DNA of 64,000 nt from Actinoplanes lutulentus (GTDB lineage Bacteria > Actinomycetota > Actinomycetes > Mycobacteriales > Micromonosporaceae). Shown here in pieces: positions 54,760 through 64,000 of the stretch. The notes beneath the pieces were generated by a model. That model made no database searches. It had not been told where the DNA came from and worked only from the letters and a program-made list of their open reading frames with translations. The position numbers were made by a program, and so were the translations under genes. The stretch covers positions 496,001 through 560,000 of the forward strand of contig NZ_QLMJ01000004.1 in NCBI RefSeq assembly GCF_003259845.1, written 5' to 3'. The number at the start of each line of letters is the position of its first letter. Position 1 is the stretch's first letter.

Positions 54760-56373
54760 TCAGTATTTGAACGACGACACCAGAGCGCGCAGATCACCGG
54801 CCATGTCGCCGAGCTGCCGCGCCGAGTCCCGGGTGGCCGTGGCGTCCCGGGTCGTCGCCGTCGCGATGTCCGCGACGCTCGCGACGTTGCGGGCGATCTG
54901 GTCCGATCCCTGCGCCACCTCGGCGACACTGCGGTTGATCTCGCCGGTGGTGGCGGACTGCTCCTCCACCGCTGCGGCGATGTTCTCCTGAAGCTCCGAG
55001 ATCTCCTGCACGACCTCGGTGATCCGGCCGATCGCCGTGGTCGCCCTGCCCGTCGTCTGCTGGATCGCGGCGATCTTGTCGATGATGTCGGCGGACGCCC
55101 GCGCGGTCTCCTGCGCGAGATCCTTGACCTCGCTGGCGACCACGGCGAACCCCTTGCCCGCGTCACCGGCCCGGGCCGCCTCGATGGTGGCGTTCAGAGC
55201 CAGCAGGTTGGTCTGCTCGGCGATCCCGGTGATCGTCTTGACGATCGCGCCGATCTCGTCGCTCGCGGTGACCAGCTGGGCCACCGACGCCGAGGTCTGC
55301 CGCGCGGTATCGACAGCGTCCGCGGCGACGCCGGCGGCCGACGTGGTGCTGCGCGAGATCTCGCTGATCGCGGCCACCATCTCCTGCGCCGCGCCGGCCA
55401 TCGTCTGCACGTTGCCGGAGACCTCCCCGGCCGCGCCGGCGACCACGCTCGCCTGGCTGCTGGTGTCCTCCGCCTGCCCGTCCATCCGCCGGGCCACCGC
55501 AGCGAGCTCCGATGACGCCTCGGCCAGCGAGTTCGCCCGATCACCGACCCCGGCGAGCATCTCCCGGACAGCGTCACCGGCCTCGTTGAACGCGACCGCC
55601 ATGTCGGTCAGCTCGTCCCGTCCGTCGACCGGCAGGCGCGGCGTGACATCCCGCTGCGCCAGCACCCGCAGCGCCGCGGCCACCCGGGCAACCGGACGCT
55701 CGATGCTCACGGTCAGCAGCAGGCCGAGCAGCACGGTCAGGATCAGCGCCAGCGCACACCCGGTGAGCAGCGCGAACCGCAGCCGCTCCCCCGCCGTCTG
55801 CAGCTCGGCCTGCGCCACGTCGGTCCGAGCGGTCACCGAGTCGACCAGCTTGTTGGTGTTCTCCACGATCGCCAGGTAGACGTCGTAACTCTCGTTGTTG
55901 ATCAGCTCAGCGGCCCGCGTCACCGCGTCCGCACCGCCCGCGCCCAGGATCTCGACCACCTGGTCGTCGTACTCCCGGAACTTCGCGAAATTCTCCGTGA
56001 TCGCCGCGAAGAGCGCCCGCTCGTCAGCCGTGAGATCAGAATCGGCCACGACCTTGAGCTCGGACTCCAGCGCGTCCAGCGAGTCGGTCGTACCCTTGCG
56101 GTTCTCCGAGGCGGGATCGATAGCCGCCGCCGGCCCCTTCAGCGAAGCGTCCCAGCCGTAGGCCAGCTGCCAGCCGCTCACGTCGGCGTTGCGGAACTTC
56201 AGCTGCATGACCGCCCGCGTCAGCACCTGCATCTCATCCACACGATCCGCCGCCGCCGTCTGCGCCCGCGACTCGGCAACCCCCACCGCCGTCATAGCCG
56301 CCACCAGCAGACAGAACACCCCGAAAGCGGACAGCAGCCGCACACGCAACCGCATTCGCCGGAGAAGATTCAT
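54760..56373 (-). CDS. methyl-accepting chemotaxis protein
   Basis: 537 residues: an N-terminal membrane segment (about 10-32), an extracytoplasmic four-helix type sensor (about 35-190), a second segment (about 192-215), HAMP (about 215-270) and a signalling domain whose tip reads [29 protein letters not shown]. The hairpin tip is typical for CheA/CheW contact. The ligand is unknown. The ATG at 56373 has GAGGAA close upstream. It is consistent with a motile (zoosporic) actinobacterium. Confidence 0.94.
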   Translation of the reverse strand: MNLLRRMRLRVRLLSAFGVFCLLVAAMTAVGVAESRAQTAAADRVDEMQVLTRAVMQLKFRNADVSGWQLAYGWDASLKGPAAAIDPASENRKGTTDSLDALESELKVVADSDLTADERALFAAITENFAKFREYDDQVVEILGAGGADAVTRAAELINNESYDVYLAIVENTNKLVDSVTARTDVAQAELQTAGERLRFALLTGCALALILTVLLGLLLTVSIERPVARVAAALRVLAQRDVTPRLPVDGRDELTDMAVAFNEAGDAVREMLAGVGDRANSLAEASSELAAVARRMDGQAEDTSSQASVVAGAAGEVSGNVQTMAGAAQEMVAAISEISRSTTSAAGVAADAVDTARQTSASVAQLVTASDEIGAIVKTITGIAEQTNLLALNATIEAARAGDAGKGFAVVASEVKDLAQETARASADIIDKIAAIQQTTGRATTAIGRITEVVQEISELQENIAAAVEEQSATTGEINRSVAEVAQGSDQIARNVASVADIATATTRDATATRDSARQLGDMAGDLRALVSSFKY

Positions 56374-56500
56374 AATTCCTCGCTCTCTCGGCCCCCCTTT
56401 CGGCCTGAAAACCACAATCAAAAGCAAACTGCCTATTTCGTACGCGTACCCGCCCAGCCCCGTCACCGCTGCTCCGACTAGCAGGCACTAAGGGGCCGCC

Positions 56501-56620
56501 GGCCGGCGCTGAAGGAAGGCCTGGCCGGCGCGGAAGGAAGGCCTGGCTGGCGCTGAAGGGCGGGCTGGCGCTTTGAAGGGCGGGCTGGCGCTGAAGAGCT
56601 GGCTGGCTGGCGCTGAGGGC
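56501..56620. repeat. degenerate tandem repeat, units GGCTGGCGCTGAAGG-like
   Basis: Six units of 16-22 bp beginning GGCYGGCG at about 56501, 56523, 56545, 56563, 56583 and 56605. The first two end AAGGAAGGCCT and the later ones GAAGGGCG, so the array grew by unequal duplication. Confidence 0.8.
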
Positions 56621-56722
56621 TGCCAGCTGTCCCGTATGGCGACCGTAAGCGCCAGCCAGATCCGGGCTCGGCGGATCCGGCTGGCAGGAGCCGAGGGCAC
56701 CACGCCGCGAGCACCCGCCCGG

Positions 56723-56767
56723 TGTGTGTCGAGTTGAGGCGCGTATCGCACCCAAAATCGACACACA
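56723..56767. repeat. palindrome, TGTCGA/TCGACA family, copy 1
   Basis: Arms TGTGTGTCGA (56723-56732) and TCGACACACA (56758-56767) form a perfect 10-bp inverted repeat; inner TT / AA adds pairs. Loop of about 20 bases is similar to copy 2. Confidence 0.82.
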
Positions 56768-56785
56768 GCAGGCCGTTCGCGAGCA

Positions 56786-56828
56786 GCGTGTCGAATTGCG
56801 GCACCCAGCGCACCCGAAATCGACACGC
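56786..56828. repeat. palindrome, TGTCGA/TCGACA family, copy 2
   Basis: Arms GCGTGTCGA (56786-56794) and TCGACACGC (56820-56828) pair perfectly. Loop shares GGC and CGCACCC with copy 1, so the two are tandem copies of one element 18 bp apart. Confidence 0.82.
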
Positions 56829-56960
56829 CTGGCTCGGGGCTGTGCGAGCTTGGGCCGCTGTTCCCGGCGGGGTGTGGTTTGGGGACCACGATCGGCACGG
56901 GCGGACGGAACGGTGATAACCAGCAGGTCAGTACTGCGGGCCGTCCGCCGGTGGATGCGG

Positions 56961-56999
56961 GAAAGCGCGCCCGCCCCTCATCGGGACTGGCGCGCTTTC
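56961..56999 (-). terminator. ndk terminator hairpin
   Basis: Arms GAAAGCGCGCC (56961-56971) and GGCGCGCTTTC (56989-56999) pair over 11 bp; the loop holds CCC / GGG. It lies 17 bases after the ndk stop. Confidence 0.82.
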
Positions 57000-57016
57000 G
57001 GCGTACCAAAAAGGGG

Positions 57017-57433
57017 TTAGATCTTGGGGAACCAGAGGGCGAGCTCGCGCTCGGCGCTGTCCGGGGAGTCCGAGGCGTGGACCAGGTTCTCGCGGTTGGA
57101 GAGGGCCAGGTCGCCGCGGATCGTGCCGGCTGCTGCCTTGCGGCCGTCGGTGGCGCCGATCATGGCGCGGACCACCTCGATCACGGAGTCGCCGGAGAGG
57201 ACGACGGCGGCGAGCGGGCCGCTCGTCATGAAGTCCTTCAGCGGTGGGTAAAAAGCCTTGTCGACGTGCTCGGCGTAGTGCGCGTCGGCGAGGGACGCGT
57301 CCATCGTGCGCAACTCCAGCGCCTCGATGATCAGGCCCTTACGCTCGAAGCGGGACAGGATGTCGCCGAGCAGGCCGCGGCGCACCGCGTCGGGCTTGAT
57401 GAGCACGAGCGAACGCTCGGTGGTGCTGGTCAC
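57017..57433 (-). CDS. ndk: nucleoside diphosphate kinase
   Basis: 138 residues with the full Ndk pattern, including R-S-L-V-L-I-K-P-D-A-V at the N terminus and the phospho-histidine His119 in N-L-V-H-A-S-D. It balances NTP pools by gamma-phosphate transfer. In mycobacteria it lies beside DUF4233-folC-valS; here an unrelated convergent gene (57582-60008) intervenes. Confidence 0.97.
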   Translation of the reverse strand: MTSTTERSLVLIKPDAVRRGLLGDILSRFERKGLIIEALELRTMDASLADAHYAEHVDKAFYPPLKDFMTSGPLAAVVLSGDSVIEVVRAMIGATDGRKAAAGTIRGDLALSNRENLVHASDSPDSAERELALWFPKI

Positions 57434-57581
57434 GCAGTTCCTCCATGCAAGGGCAGGCCGACACGCGGGGAGTTCAGCCTATCGGTACCGCGAATCGCGT
57501 GAGCGGCGATGTCCGGACTACCGCACTTTCGCGGATGTGGCGCCGGGCAATAACCTGACGGGAACAACCGGGAGGTCCACA

Positions 57582-60008
57582 GTGGCGAACCAGACCGGCC
57601 GGCCCATCGCACCGGCCCGCAAACTGGTGGCGGCGGTCATGGGCACGCTGGCGGTCTTCGTGATCGTTTACGGACTCGGCATGTCGAGCTGGCCCGTCGC
57701 GCTCTTCGGCGTCGCCGTGCTCGTGCTCGCCGTGATCCTCGCGATCGTGAACGTGCCGCGCCGCGGCGGCCGTGCCACCGTCGCCGGGAACGCCGAGGTC
57801 AAGGCGATCCCGCCGCCTCCGCTCTCGTCCGCGTACGGTCGTGCCGATATTGACGTGATCGTGGTGGCGCCCGGCCTGGGCACCTTCGACACCGTGCTGC
57901 GCGAGTCGCGGATTCCGGTCGCCAAGTGGCCCGCGGTCGGTTCGACAGTCCCGATCACCGTGGACGTCGACGACACCCGCCGGGTCCGGGTCAGCTGGAA
58001 CGACGCCCCGCTGCGTGACGAGGGCGAGGACCCGCCGCCGCCGGCCACCCAGCCGGCGTACCAGGAGACCGACGACCGCGACGACGACCTTCTCGGCGAC
58101 ATCGGCCCGGCGCCGTGGGAGGGCCGCGAGCGGGACTGGCAGTTCGAGGCCGACGAACCTCCGCCGCCGCCCGCGCCCCGTGCGGCATACACCGCCGGTC
58201 CGACCACGCCCGTCGTGGTCCGCGACACCCCGGCCGGCACGATCGTCGAGGGCCACGTCGTCGGCGGCGACGACGACCCACCGCCGCCTCTTCCGCGTCG
58301 CGCCGCCGGCGCCGCGTTCACCAGCGATCCCGCCGACGACCCGGGCTCCCGCGATTCCTTCGCCGGAAGCGCGGCGTCTGCGCCGTTCACGACGTTCGGC
58401 TCCGGCTCCGCCGCGAGCTCAGCGCCTGGTCACGGTCCCAGCGCCGGTCCCGCTTCAGGCACAGGCCCGGGTACGGGACAAGCCGCCCCGTTTTCCCCGA
58501 ACGCATCGGGTTCTCGTCCACCGGGCGCCCGTCCGAGCCCACGGCCCCGTGGTGGCTCGGCCACGGCGACGGTCGAGCGGGAAACCGCAACCGGCATGCC
58601 ACCGGCCCAGCGCACCCCGCCCGAGTCCGAGACAGCCCCGAAACCGGTGGCCGAGCAGGACCCGCTGATCGACCTGCCCCTGGAAGAAAACCGGCACACG
58701 GAGAACACCCAGCCCGAGGCAGAGACCCGACCCGAGGCTGAGACCCAACCCGAGGCTGAGCCCGCCCGGCCTGAAGCGGAGACCGCCCGGCCCGAGGCTG
58801 AGACGCGGTCTGAGGAGCGGCGCTCCGGGGTCGGGGCTGCCGCTGTTGCCGGGTTCGCCGCCGCTGCCGGGGCGGTAGCCGGTGCCGCCGCGTCCGCTTT
58901 CCGCCGCAAGCACGAGCCCGACCCCGAGCCCGAGCAAACCCCCGCTCCGGAGCACGTGGAGACGGCTGAAGCAACCCGCATCGACCCCGTTCAGACGGGG
59001 CATGCCGAAACCCCCGCCCCGGACCCCACGGATACATCGGCGCGGACATCGTCGGGACGCACCCGCTTCTTCACACAGCCGGGTGAGGAGCCGGGTGGTC
59101 AGCACAGCTCCGCAGGGGCTTCTGACAATGACCAGGAAGTCGAGACCGAGACACGGTCCGGGCCCACGGTGACCGGGTTCCGGGCGGCTCCGGAGCCGGA
59201 GCGGGTTCCGACGTCCATGGCTTCGGCGCCGTCGCCGGTCTCGCCGCCGCCGGTCGCTCCCATCCCGGATCGGCCGTTCCCGACGGCCCCGCCGCCGGAG
59301 ACCGTGGCCGGCCCGGCAGCACCACCCCCGGCCGTCGACGAGATCGACATCCCCCTGGACGACAACGAAAACGACAGCGAGATCCCGCTCGACGACAACC
59401 CGGAGCCAGCTCCGGAAACCACCCCCGCCGCCTCGCAGGCCGTCGCGACCGGCATCGTCGCGCCCCCAGCCGACGTCGTCCCCGACGACCCCGAGCCCAC
59501 CGTCGCCGCCGCCACCCCACCGGCCACCAACTCACCGGCCACCAACCCCTGGGGGGACCTAGGTGGCCGGCAGGAGCCGGACGCACGGGCCGGTGACGTC
59601 TTCACGGCCTACCCCAGTGCGCGGCCCGGGCCCGCCGGAGCGATTCACGGCGTGGGCATCACGGTGCTCGTGACCGATTTGAATCAGTCGGTCGTGTTCT
59701 ATCGGGACGTGCTCGGCTTCTACGAGATCGACAGCGGGGACGGCAGCGCGGTCCTCGCGTCCGGTGACACCCGGCTGGTGCTGCGGACCGTGCACAGCCT
59801 GCCGTCCGAGGCCGGCCGGTTGATATACCTCAACCTGGAGGTCGGCGACGTGAACGCGGTGCACGACGAGCTGAAGGCCAAGGGCGTGAAGTTCGTGCAC
59901 CCGCCGCGCGCGGTGAACCGGGGCGACAAGCTGGAGCTGTGGTCGGCGACGTTCCGCGACCCGGACAACCACAACATCGCGATCACCCAGTGGCGGGCCA
60001 TCCGCTAG
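57582..60008 (+). CDS. membrane protein with long disordered region fused to a C-terminal VOC (glyoxalase-like) domain
   Basis: 808 residues. Two membrane segments (about 17-36 and 38-56), then ~65 residues that look folded (D-I-D-V-I-V-V-A-P-G-L-G-T-F-D-T-V-L), a Pro/Glu/Ala-rich low-complexity stretch of ~500 residues with repeated P-E-A-E-T units, and at about 690-808 a VOC domain (G-V-G-I-T-V-L-V-T-D-L-N-Q-S-V-V-F-Y-R-D-V-L-G-F-Y and F-R-D-P-D-N-H-N). The His of I-H-G-V and Glu of L-E-L-W are possible metal ligands. Function unknown. GTG start with GGAGG 6 bases upstream. It is inserted between ndk and DUF4233 on the opposite strand. Confidence 0.82.
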   Translation: MANQTGRPIAPARKLVAAVMGTLAVFVIVYGLGMSSWPVALFGVAVLVLAVILAIVNVPRRGGRATVAGNAEVKAIPPPPLSSAYGRADIDVIVVAPGLGTFDTVLRESRIPVAKWPAVGSTVPITVDVDDTRRVRVSWNDAPLRDEGEDPPPPATQPAYQETDDRDDDLLGDIGPAPWEGRERDWQFEADEPPPPPAPRAAYTAGPTTPVVVRDTPAGTIVEGHVVGGDDDPPPPLPRRAAGAAFTSDPADDPGSRDSFAGSAASAPFTTFGSGSAASSAPGHGPSAGPASGTGPGTGQAAPFSPNASGSRPPGARPSPRPRGGSATATVERETATGMPPAQRTPPESETAPKPVAEQDPLIDLPLEENRHTENTQPEAETRPEAETQPEAEPARPEAETARPEAETRSEERRSGVGAAAVAGFAAAAGAVAGAAASAFRRKHEPDPEPEQTPAPEHVETAEATRIDPVQTGHAETPAPDPTDTSARTSSGRTRFFTQPGEEPGGQHSSAGASDNDQEVETETRSGPTVTGFRAAPEPERVPTSMASAPSPVSPPPVAPIPDRPFPTAPPPETVAGPAAPPPAVDEIDIPLDDNENDSEIPLDDNPEPAPETTPAASQAVATGIVAPPADVVPDDPEPTVAAATPPATNSPATNPWGDLGGRQEPDARAGDVFTAYPSARPGPAGAIHGVGITVLVTDLNQSVVFYRDVLGFYEIDSGDGSAVLASGDTRLVLRTVHSLPSEAGRLIYLNLEVGDVNAVHDELKAKGVKFVHPPRAVNRGDKLELWSATFRDPDNHNIAITQWRAIR

Positions 60009-60028
60009 TACCGAAGCAGCGACATGAA

Positions 60029-60061
60029 GAACCGGCTGGAGCGGAAAGCTCCAGCCGGTTC
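60029..60061. terminator. bidirectional hairpin terminator
   Basis: Perfect 14-bp stem GAACCGGCTGGAGC / GCTCCAGCCGGTTC with a 5-base loop between two convergent genes. Confidence 0.88.
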
Positions 60062-60067
60062 TGTCGT

Positions 60068-60463
60068 TCAGCTCAGGATCGACTTACGGACGTGCAGCGC
60101 ATAGAGCCACGCCAGCCCGAAGATCACGCCGATCGCGGCGACGGTCCAGTGCAGGACGCCGCCGATCAGCAGCAGGACCTGCAGGGCGCTGCCGGCGTGC
60201 CATGCCCAGCTCCGCTTCATGCTGCCGGCCAGCACGATCGCCAGGACCGTCGCGACGCTCACCGCAATGATCGCGGCGCCCTTGCGGTCGCCGCCCATGA
60301 CACTCAACGGTGCGATCGCCAGGAGCAGGACGAGCGCTTCCATCGCCAGGGTGGCCGCGCCGAGTCCGCGTACCGCTGCCTGGGGATTTTTGAGACCTGA
60401 AGGCCGCGCCGCGGCAGTCTGCTCGCCCTCCGATGGCATCGCGCCCTCCTGAGAATCCGTCAT
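60068..60463 (-). CDS. DUF4233 domain-containing membrane protein
   Basis: 131 residues with four hydrophobic segments and the DUF4233 start N-P-x-x-A-V-R-G-L-G-A-A-T-L. Function unknown. The start overlaps the folC stop by 4 bp (ATGA), and this folC-DUF4233 pairing is conserved in actinobacteria. Confidence 0.9.
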   Translation of the reverse strand: MTDSQEGAMPSEGEQTAAARPSGLKNPQAAVRGLGAATLAMEALVLLLAIAPLSVMGGDRKGAAIIAVSVATVLAIVLAGSMKRSWAWHAGSALQVLLLIGGVLHWTVAAIGVIFGLAWLYALHVRKSILS

Positions 60464-61788
60464 CGCTTCAGCAGTCGTCGCGCGTCGGCGACCGTGACCA
60501 CCGAGCCGGTGATCAGTACGCCGACGCCGCTCAGCTCACCGGAGGAGTCGTCCTCGGCGAGAATGACGGCTTCCTCGATGGCGTCCGGCATGTTCTGCGT
60601 GATCGTGACCCGGTCCTCGCCAAAGAACTCGATGGCGAGCTGGGACAGTTCCTCGACGGGCATCGAGCGCGGCGAGCTGTTCTGGGTGACCACGAGCCTG
60701 GCCGCGATCGGTTCGAGCAGGTCGAGCAGGCCGCTCACGTCCTTGTCGCCGAGGACCGCGAGGACCACGACCAGGTGGCGGAAGGTGAACTCCTCCTCCA
60801 GCGCCTTGACGGTCGCAGCCATGCCGTGCGGGTTGTGCGCGCCGTCCAGGAGGATCGTCGGCGCGCTGCGCACCCGCTCGAGCCGGCCCGGGGAGTCGAC
60901 CCCGGAGAAGCCCTCGCGGACGAGATCGGCTTCCAGCTGCTTGTCCGGGCCGGCGCCGAGGAAGGCCTCGACGGCGGCGAGCGCCAGAGCGGCGTTCTGA
61001 GCCTGGTGCGCGCCGAAGAGCGGCAGGAAGATCTCGTCGTAGATGCCGCCGAGACCCTGCAGGGTGAGCACCTGCCCGCCGACCGCCTGGGTCCGCTCGA
61101 CCACGCCGAACTCGCTGCCCTCACGGGCCAGGGTGGCGCCCATGTCCGCGCAGCGTTCCAGGATGGGCCGCATGGCGTCCTCGTCCTGAAGCGCGGTGAT
61201 CACGGTGGCGTCCTTGTGGATGATGCCGACCTTGTGCCAGGCGATGTCCTCGATCGTGTCGCCGAGCCACTCGGTGTGGTCCAGCCCGATCGGGGTGAGC
61301 ACGCAGACGCCCGCATCGATGACGTTTGTCGCGTCCTCCTCGCCGCCGAGGCCGACCTCGACCACAGCGATGTCCACCGGCGCGTCGGCGAACGCCGCGT
61401 ACGCCATGGCCGTCGTCATGTCGAAGTAGGTCAGCGGCTCGGGGTAACGCGCGTCGACCAGATCAGCAAGCGGCGCGACGTCGTCATAAATCGTGACCAG
61501 TCGATCCTCGGTGACCGGATCCCCGTCCAGACTGATCCGCTCCCGAACAGTCTCCAGGTGCGGGCTGGTGTATCGCCCGGTGTGCAGCCCATGCGCCCGC
61601 AACAGCCCGTCGATCATCCGCGCCGTGCTGGTCTTGCCGTTGGTGCCGGTCAGGTGGATCGCCGGGTACGCCCGCTGCGGGCTGCCCAGCACGTCCATCA
61701 GATCCCGGATCTTCCGCATGTCGAAAGCCATGCGGGTGAAGCCGCGCTCGTTCAGCGCGGCCTCGACCTCTGCGTATTCGGAGCTCAT
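60460..61788 (-). CDS. folC: bifunctional folylpolyglutamate synthase / dihydrofolate synthase
   Basis: 442 residues with the Mur-ligase-type P-loop [10 protein letters not shown] near 48-57, and [12 protein letters not shown] and L-D-G-A-H-N-P-H-G as later signatures. It adds glutamate to dihydropteroate and to folates in the cytoplasm. Its start overlaps the valS stop (ATGA). Confidence 0.95.
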   Translation of the reverse strand: MSSEYAEVEAALNERGFTRMAFDMRKIRDLMDVLGSPQRAYPAIHLTGTNGKTSTARMIDGLLRAHGLHTGRYTSPHLETVRERISLDGDPVTEDRLVTIYDDVAPLADLVDARYPEPLTYFDMTTAMAYAAFADAPVDIAVVEVGLGGEEDATNVIDAGVCVLTPIGLDHTEWLGDTIEDIAWHKVGIIHKDATVITALQDEDAMRPILERCADMGATLAREGSEFGVVERTQAVGGQVLTLQGLGGIYDEIFLPLFGAHQAQNAALALAAVEAFLGAGPDKQLEADLVREGFSGVDSPGRLERVRSAPTILLDGAHNPHGMAATVKALEEEFTFRHLVVVLAVLGDKDVSGLLDLLEPIAARLVVTQNSSPRSMPVEELSQLAIEFFGEDRVTITQNMPDAIEEAVILAEDDSSGELSGVGVLITGSVVTVADARRLLKR

Positions 61789-64000
61789 GACTTGGGCAAC
61801 GTTTCCAGAGCCGCGGCAATTCGCACCAGGTCAGCCTCGGCGGCTGCCAGCCGGTCCTTGATCTTCGCGACCACCTGCTCCGGCGCCTTGCCGATGAACG
61901 ACTCGTTGCCGAGCTTGGCCCGGCACTGGGTCGCCTCCTTCTCGGCGGCGGCGCGGTCCTTGTCCAGGCGGGCCCGTTCGGCCGCCACGTCGATGGCGCC
62001 ACGGGTGTCCAGGTCGACGGTGATCGCACCGGTCACCGCGAGGGTCGCGGTCGCCGTGAAGTCCGGGCCGGGCGCGTCGAGACGGGCCAGCGAACGGATC
62101 AGCGGCTCGTGCGTGTCGATCCCGACGTTGCCGAGGCCGGTCAGCGCGGCGGTGACCCGCTGGCTCGGCTTGAGGCCCTGGTCGGAACGGAACCGGCGCA
62201 CCTCGGTGACCACCTTCTGCAGGGCGGCCAGCTCCTCCTCGGCAGCGTCGTCGATCCGCGCGGGGTCGACGGTCGGCCAGGCGGCGTGCGTCAGGGTCTC
62301 GCCGCCGGTCAGCGCGATCCACAGCTCCTCGGTGACGAACGGGATCACCGGGTGGAGCAGCCGGAGCAGCTGGTCGAGCACGTGGCCGAGGACTCGCTGG
62401 GACGCGGCGCTTCCGGCTGCGAGCACCGGCTTGCTGAGCTCCAGGTACCAGTCGCAGACGTCATCCCACGCGAAGTGGTAGAGGGTGTCGCAGACCTTGG
62501 CGTACTCATAGGTGGCGAAGTAGCCGTCGACCTCGGCGATGGTGTGCTCGAGGCGCGAGAGGATCCAGCGGTCGATGGCCGACAGCTCCTCCTGAGGCGG
62601 AAGATCGCCGGTCACCGTGGCGCCGTTCATCATCGCGAACCGGGTCGCGTTCCAGAGCTTGTTGCAGAAGTTCCGCGAGCCCTGGCACCACTCCTCGCTG
62701 ACCGGCACGTCCGAGCCCGGGTTGGCGCCGCGCGCGAGGGTGAAACGGGTGGCGTCGGCGCCGTACCGGTCGATCCAGTCCAGCGGGTCGACGACGTTGC
62801 CGAACGACTTCGACATCTTCTTGCCGAACTGGTCGCGGACCATGCCGTGCAGGTTGACTACGTCGAACGGCTGCTTGCCGTCCATCGCGTACAGACCGAA
62901 CATCATCATCCGGGCGACCCAGAAGAACAGGATGTCGTAACCGGTGACCAGGACGCTGGTCGGGTAGAACTTCTCCAGCTCGGCGGTCTTCTCCGGCCAG
63001 CCCAGCGTGGAGAACGGCCACAGCCCGGACGAGAACCACGTGTCGAGCACGTCCTCGTCCTGGCGCCAGCCCTCGCCGGCCGGCGGCTGCTCGTCCGGTC
63101 CGACGCAGACGACCTCGCCGTCCGGGCCGTACCAGACCGGGATCCGGTGTCCCCACCAGAGCTGCCGGGAGATGCACCAGTCGTGCATGTTGTCGACCCA
63201 CGCGAAGTACCGCTTGGACAGCTCAGCCGGCTCGATCTTCACCCGGCCGTCGCGCACCGCGTCGCCGGCCGCTTTCGCCAGCGGAGCGGTGTTGACGAAC
63301 CACTGCAGCGACAGCCGCGGCTCGACAGTGGTCTTGCACCGCGAGCAATGCCCGACGGAGTGCACGTAGGGCCGCTTCTCCGCCACGATCCGTCCCTGCT
63401 CACGCAGGGCAGCAACGATCGCCGGTCGCGCTTCAAACCGATCAAGACCTTCAAAAGGCCCGGGTACGGTAATGACGGCCCGCTCGTCCATCACGGTCAG
63501 GCTCGGCAGTCCGTGCCGCTGCCCGATCTCGAAGTCGTTCGGGTCGTGCGCCGGGGTCACCTTCACCGCACCGGTGCCGAACGCCGGGTCGACGTGCTCG
63601 TCCGCCACGATCGGGATCCGCCGGCCGGTCAGCGGCAGCTCCACCTCGGTGCCGATCAGGTGCTGGTAACGCTCGTCGTCCGGGTGCACGGCGACCGCGG
63701 TGTCACCGAGCATGGTCTCGGCCCGGGTGGTCGCGACCACGATCGAGTTCGCACCCTCGCCGTACCGGATCGAGACGAGCTCGCCGTCGTCGTCGCTGTG
63801 CTCCACCTCGATGTCGCTGAGCGCGGTGAGGCAGCGCGGGCACCAGTTGATGATCCGGTTCGCGCGGTAGATCAGGCCGTCGTCGAACATCTTCTTGAAG
63901 ATGGTCTGCACGGCCCGGGACAGGCCCTCGTCCATCGTGAAGCGTTCCCGCGACCAGTCGACGGAGTCACCGAGCCGCCGCATCTGCCCGAGGATCGCGC
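61785..64000 (-). CDS. valS: valyl-tRNA synthetase, 3' part (gene continues past the window)
   Basis: About 738 residues of the C-terminal part. Seen here are the editing domain ([16 protein letters not shown]), the KMSKS loop in [10 protein letters not shown], the anticodon domain and the C-terminal coiled-coil arm ([12 protein letters not shown]). The N-terminal HIGH motif lies outside the window. The frame is open to the last base, so the gene is partial only because of the window edge. Confidence 0.95.
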   Translation of the reverse strand, partial: AILGQMRRLGDSVDWSRERFTMDEGLSRAVQTIFKKMFDDGLIYRANRIINWCPRCLTALSDIEVEHSDDDGELVSIRYGEGANSIVVATTRAETMLGDTAVAVHPDDERYQHLIGTEVELPLTGRRIPIVADEHVDPAFGTGAVKVTPAHDPNDFEIGQRHGLPSLTVMDERAVITVPGPFEGLDRFEARPAIVAALREQGRIVAEKRPYVHSVGHCSRCKTTVEPRLSLQWFVNTAPLAKAAGDAVRDGRVKIEPAELSKRYFAWVDNMHDWCISRQLWWGHRIPVWYGPDGEVVCVGPDEQPPAGEGWRQDEDVLDTWFSSGLWPFSTLGWPEKTAELEKFYPTSVLVTGYDILFFWVARMMMFGLYAMDGKQPFDVVNLHGMVRDQFGKKMSKSFGNVVDPLDWIDRYGADATRFTLARGANPGSDVPVSEEWCQGSRNFCNKLWNATRFAMMNGATVTGDLPPQEELSAIDRWILSRLEHTIAEVDGYFATYEYAKVCDTLYHFAWDDVCDWYLELSKPVLAAGSAASQRVLGHVLDQLLRLLHPVIPFVTEELWIALTGGETLTHAAWPTVDPARIDDAAEEELAALQKVVTEVRRFRSDQGLKPSQRVTAALTGLGNVGIDTHEPLIRSLARLDAPGPDFTATATLAVTGAITVDLDTRGAIDVAAERARLDKDRAAAEKEATQCRAKLGNESFIGKAPEQVVAKIKDRLAAAEADLVRIAAALETLPKS

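Larger units (their letters stand above)
56374..56960. other. gene-free region with two kinds of repeats
   Basis: Holds a degenerate tandem array (56501-56620) and two similar palindromes (56723-56767 and 56786-56828). The ORFs here are low-complexity by-products of the repeats. No coding gene is supported. Confidence 0.65.

Overview
The window is high-GC actinobacterial chromosome, most likely from a Micromonosporaceae member close to Actinoplanes. The evidence is strong GC bias at third codon positions, many GTG/TTG starts, leaderless promoters of TANNNT type, and a gene order (valS-folC-DUF4233-ndk ... rne-rplU-rpmA-obg ... nadD-rsfS-phosphatase-degV-comEA-comEC-holA-rpsT-lepA-hemW-hrcA-dnaJ-rsmE) that matches the housekeeping backbone known from mycobacteria and streptomycetes. 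The genus is an inference. I found no phage, CRISPR array, rRNA, tRNA or intact insertion sequence.

Layout. 0-4.4 kb: a serine hydrolase and a HIT protein, divergent from a GH3 beta-glucosidase that carries a CebR-like operator on its start codon. 4.4-10.6 kb: rsmE, dnaJ and hrcA (with a CIRCE operator), a DUF4870 protein, hemW and a divergent enoyl-CoA hydratase. 10.6-18.5 kb: two membrane or sensor proteins, a GlsB-type protein, lepA, MOSC, DUF4240, a phosphotransferase and rpsT. 18.5-19.7 kb: about 1.2 kb without a credible gene, full of inverted and direct repeats. 19.7-31.7 kb: a mostly minus-strand run of a QG-rich membrane protein, holA, comEC, comEA, then (after two plus-strand genes) degV, a lipoprotein, a phosphatase, rsfS, nadD and a hybrid histidine kinase. 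31.7-37.6 kb: pepN, a tryptophanyl-tRNA synthetase locus, a GNAT enzyme, obg and rpmA. 37.6-45.2 kb: rplU, a lipoprotein, RNase E/G and the paired TIGR03936/TIGR03960 genes. 45.2-48.9 kb: a STAS protein, a PAS/GAF/PP2C/HATPase protein and an RsbQ-like hydrolase, i.e. a partner-switching stress module. 49-64 kb: an anchored protein, plsC, ileS with a T-box, a chemotaxis receptor, repeats, ndk, a membrane protein fused to a VOC domain, DUF4233, folC and the 3' part of valS.

The most notable observations are these. (1) The trpS locus has a complete-looking Trp attenuator (leader peptide with tandem Trp codons, mutually exclusive hairpins, U-tract terminator), yet the gene behind it has lost an internal segment and changes reading frame. 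(2) An RsbQ/RsbP-like module has the phosphatase and a kinase-type HATPase fused in one protein. (3) A recurrent palindrome family with ATCTTG / CAAGAT arms occurs at two loci, and a second family with TGTCGA / TCGACA arms at a third. (4) The ileS T-box has a very short stem I and an SD-sequestering hairpin. (5) hemW and the enoyl-CoA hydratase have back-to-back leaderless promoters in 27 bp. None of these amounts to proof of a wholly new system; (1) and (2) deserve follow-up first.
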